NCBI GenBank assembly: GCA_038213375.1
Contig: JBBQTB010000012.1
Span: 1 to 64,000 of the forward strand
DNA from: JAAUTT01 sp038213375
GTDB lineage: Bacteria; Bacteroidota; Bacteroidia; Bacteroidales; JAAUTT01
Length of the DNA: 64,000 nt
Reading direction: 5' to 3'
This document shows, one piece after another, positions 62,252 through 64,000 of the stretch. The notes beneath the pieces were generated by a model. The model worked only from the letters and a program-made list of their open reading frames with translations, did not search any database and had not been told where the DNA came from. The translations under genes were made by a program, and so were the position numbers. The stretch's first letter is position 1. Each line of letters starts with the position of its first letter.

Positions 62252-63108
62252 TAATTCTTTGTTTTCTTTTTAGGTTCAATAATGTTCTTAAGACCTTCTA
62301 TGGATTTCTGCTTTTTTGATTCAATAGATTTGATGCTTTCGGCTGTTGGTAAATCCTCTGGCATTGTGCCGCCTAATTCCTTTATTGTTTGCCGTACTTT
62401 TTTACCAACCTCGTAATGTGCTTTGTTGGCAAGCTGTTTGCTTTTAATCTTTTCACGTTTCAGTTTTTCCTCGGTTTGTGTAGCACGGAATAAATTTGCG
62501 GCCAGTTCGGTACTTCCCATGTGGTCGAGTATATTTTGACCTTTTTTTAAGCCTTTAATAGATTGGATTTCTTTTGCCCCAAGGCCATTATATAAGCCCA
62601 TGTAACCGTGGTTCTGAAATATGGCATACTCGAAAGGTTGAATAATACCAGCAGCTTTAGCTGCATCGGCTAATTGTTTGTTATGTTCGGCCATTTCACG
62701 GCGAAGAAACAAGCGTTTTTCATCCTCACCACCAAGTTCATCAAACGATTTCTCAATTAATTCCTGTTTACGTGTTTGTAAGGCGAAATAGGTTTGTCCA
62801 TGTGCAACAACTTCTTTTGAAGGGTCGGCATTTTGAATTATAAGATAACAAGCGTATCTTGAAAGTTGCAAATCGCCTATGTTTCTTTTAGCTCCAGAGC
62901 CGATTTCGACCAATTTCTCCACACGGAGAAAATGGTTGTTGGGTTGTTGGCCTGAATTAATGCAAGCCTCCGTAGCTTTTTTAATAACATTGAGGAATTT
63001 ATCCCATTTAATATAATCGAGAACCGTAAAAAGTTCACGGGCAAACCAGTATTCCTGACCAATTTCGTTAGTGTGCTTAATTTGCTCAAAAACAGCTTGA
63101 TTGTTCAT
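62251..63108 (-). CDS. dinD: DinD-like protein (DNA damage-inducible protein D)
   Basis: A 285-residue protein of the DinD/BRO-N-like family. The first 110 residues form a BRO-N-type domain (GQEYWFARELFTVLDYIKWDKFLN), followed by helical segments (FDELGGEDEKRLFLRREM, YMGLYNGLGAKEI, GQNILDHMGSTELAANLFRATQTEEKL) and a lysine-rich tail. E. coli DinD is SOS-induced and inhibits RecA. Here the stop overlaps the hsdM start by one base, and the start overlaps the XRE gene by 23 bases, so it belongs to the R-M locus. It appears intact. Confidence 0.88.
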   Translation of the reverse strand: MNNQAVFEQIKHTNEIGQEYWFARELFTVLDYIKWDKFLNVIKKATEACINSGQQPNNHFLRVEKLVEIGSGAKRNIGDLQLSRYACYLIIQNADPSKEVVAHGQTYFALQTRKQELIEKSFDELGGEDEKRLFLRREMAEHNKQLADAAKAAGIIQPFEYAIFQNHGYMGLYNGLGAKEIQSIKGLKKGQNILDHMGSTELAANLFRATQTEEKLKREKIKSKQLANKAHYEVGKKVRQTIKELGGTMPEDLPTAESIKSIESKKQKSIEGLKNIIEPKKKTKN

Positions 63109-63412
63109 TTCTAAGATTTTTTTGTTTTTTTAAATTATTTAACTCTTTTTCAGCTACAGATATTGCTAATAAAGCGTGTTCTTCGTTTTTAACAATATCC
63201 AGAACCTGGTCAGCAAGCCATAAAACCTGCAATTCGTCCTTATCAAATTCGTAAATGGTGGCTAATTTCAAAATATAATCAAGTTTAATATTCTTTTCGC
63301 CACGCTCCATTTTACTAATGTATGCGGTGTCCACTTCAAGTTCTGCTGCCACCTGCCGAAGCAAAAGTCCCTTTTGCTCACGCAATTCTCTGAGTTTCTT
63401 GCCAATTATCAT
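63086..63412 (-). CDS. XRE-family transcription regulator
   Basis: A 108-residue regulator: helix-turn-helix (about 5-60; IIGKKLRELREQKGLLLRQV, then AAELEVDTAYISKMERGEKN) and a C-terminal helical region. It is first in the R-M operon and likely a control protein, analogous to C proteins of restriction systems. The downstream DinD start lies inside its 3' end. Confidence 0.88.
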   Translation of the reverse strand: MIIGKKLRELREQKGLLLRQVAAELEVDTAYISKMERGEKNIKLDYILKLATIYEFDKDELQVLWLADQVLDIVKNEEHALLAISVAEKELNNLKKQKNLRNEQSSCF

Positions 63413-63442
63413 CTTTCTGTTTTTTTACTTGTCGGAATTAGT

Positions 63443-63450
63443 CAAATGTA
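63443..63450 (-). promoter_or_regulatory. -7 element of the XRE gene
   Basis: TACATTTG on the minus strand, 31 bases before the ATG; a TTTG lies at 63469-63466 (15-base spacing, shorter than usual). Confidence 0.45.
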
Positions 63451-63558
63451 AATAATAAAAGCTAACAAAAGCAGTATACTATATTTTCCCCAATAATTAT
63501 TTGAACTACTAAAACTAAGTATTGGATCAAAATTGTATTTTCGCTAAAAAATTCACAA

Positions 63559-64000
63559 ATGGCAAAGTATGGAGTTACTTGGTGGGGGCAACAATGGCTC
63601 AATTCGTTAACAAAAATAGATTTTAGCAATCGGTTGCCTCGAGGACGCAGCTATGCCGGCAATGGTTCGGTTAAGGCTATTGAGATTAGCAGCAATAGAA
63701 TTATTGCCAAAGTGAAGGGCAGCATACCTAAACCATACGATGTTACCGTTACTGTCCCATTGTTTTCCGATAGGCAAAAAAAGGCTGTGGTGGATGTCAT
63801 AAACAACAATCCCCAACTACTCTCCAAGCTACTAAATAAAGAACTTAGCCCGGAGCTAGATACTTTAGCCGCGAAAGAAGGCATAAATATTTTCCCATCA
63901 TCGTGGAAAGATTTTGGCATGAATTGCAGTTGCCCCGATTCGGCTGTTCCTTGCAAACACTTGGCGGCGGTGTTGTATATTGTGGCTAATGAAATTGATA
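63559..64000 (+). CDS. SWIM zinc-finger protein, 3' end outside the window
   Basis: An open frame from ATG at 63559 to the end of the window (147 codons shown). It begins MAKYGVTWWGQQWLNSLTKI and contains a SWIM zinc finger near residues 130-140 (CSCPDSAVPCKH, the CxCxnCxH pattern). SWIM fingers bind DNA or proteins; in many bacteria this protein precedes an SNF2-type helicase, which would lie beyond the edge. Two minus-strand reading frames over it are only shadows. Confidence 0.85.
   Translation, partial: MAKYGVTWWGQQWLNSLTKIDFSNRLPRGRSYAGNGSVKAIEISSNRIIAKVKGSIPKPYDVTVTVPLFSDRQKKAVVDVINNNPQLLSKLLNKELSPELDTLAAKEGINIFPSSWKDFGMNCSCPDSAVPCKHLAAVLYIVANEID

Noticed and set aside
63607..63956. 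Two minus-strand frames at the right end
   Set aside because: They are antisense to the SWIM zinc-finger gene, whose own frame reads a clear zinc motif.
1..64000. CRISPR arrays, tRNA and rRNA genes
   Set aside because: No regularly spaced repeats were seen, and no tRNA T-arm pattern outside coding genes; one GGTTCGATCC-like stretch near 35750 is inside recF.

Overview
The window is about 64 kb of AT-rich DNA from a member of the Bacteroidetes, most likely the Bacteroidales or a neighbouring order. Supporting signs are a type IX secretion (T9SS) C-terminal sorting domain, a FISUMP-domain lipoprotein, DUF349 repeats, many short lipoproteins with FKBP domains, a TonB receptor with a carboxypeptidase-like N-terminal domain, and several promoters of the Bacteroidetes form (TTTG, about 19 bases, TAnnTTTG). 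I see no rRNA, tRNA or CRISPR array.

Layout. 0-2 kb: the 3' remnant of a PKD/T9SS surface protein next to a tandem repeat that may be a mobile-element end, then a DedA membrane protein and an orphan SiaC-type protein. 2-5.4 kb: a sodium/solute symporter and a GH130 phosphorylase, resembling the mannan-use pair of Bacteroides. 5.6-8 kb: a two-gene minus-strand operon of a three-domain rhodanese and an EgtD-type histidine methyltransferase. This matches the anaerobic ergothioneine pathway (EanB/EanA) of green sulfur bacteria and is the most interesting system in the window. 8-12.5 kb: an EamA transporter, a VTC/DUF4956 pair and an ectoine-type aspartate kinase. 12.5-15.2 kb: rhaT-rhaM-rhaA for L-rhamnose. 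15.4-19.4 kb: a radical SAM protein with unusual cysteine spacing, divergent from aguB and aguA (agmatine to putrescine). 19.4-24 kb: lipoproteins, an S41 protease, and mtnA with a class II aldolase (methylthioadenosine salvage). 24-42 kb: mostly housekeeping genes (membrane MutS-like ATPase, csp, DUF349, pyrG, yidC, ribH, recF, dciA, ndk, NrnA-like) plus three FKBP lipoproteins.

42-51 kb: an MsbA-type ABC exporter, an acyl-CoA synthetase, DUF421, and a minus-strand group of quinol NO reductase, Crp/Fnr regulator, small winged-helix protein and FMN-binding protein that looks like a nitrosative-stress module. 51-57 kb: YebC, a DEFD-box helicase divergent from a cyclophilin, and a TonB receptor preceded by a small His-rich protein. 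57-61 kb: an isolated glycosyltransferase-like gene and an ABC/YtrA-type GntR/DUF2807 operon with a readable promoter and operator. 61.1-63.4 kb: a decayed type I restriction-modification locus (XRE, dinD, hsdM with two in-frame stops and a truncated end joined to a GH16-like tail). The window ends inside a SWIM zinc-finger gene.

Several start codons were moved inward from the longest reading frame on the basis of family alignment, promoter position or overlap with a neighbour; each case is stated. All functional names come from recognising families by eye; no database search was run.
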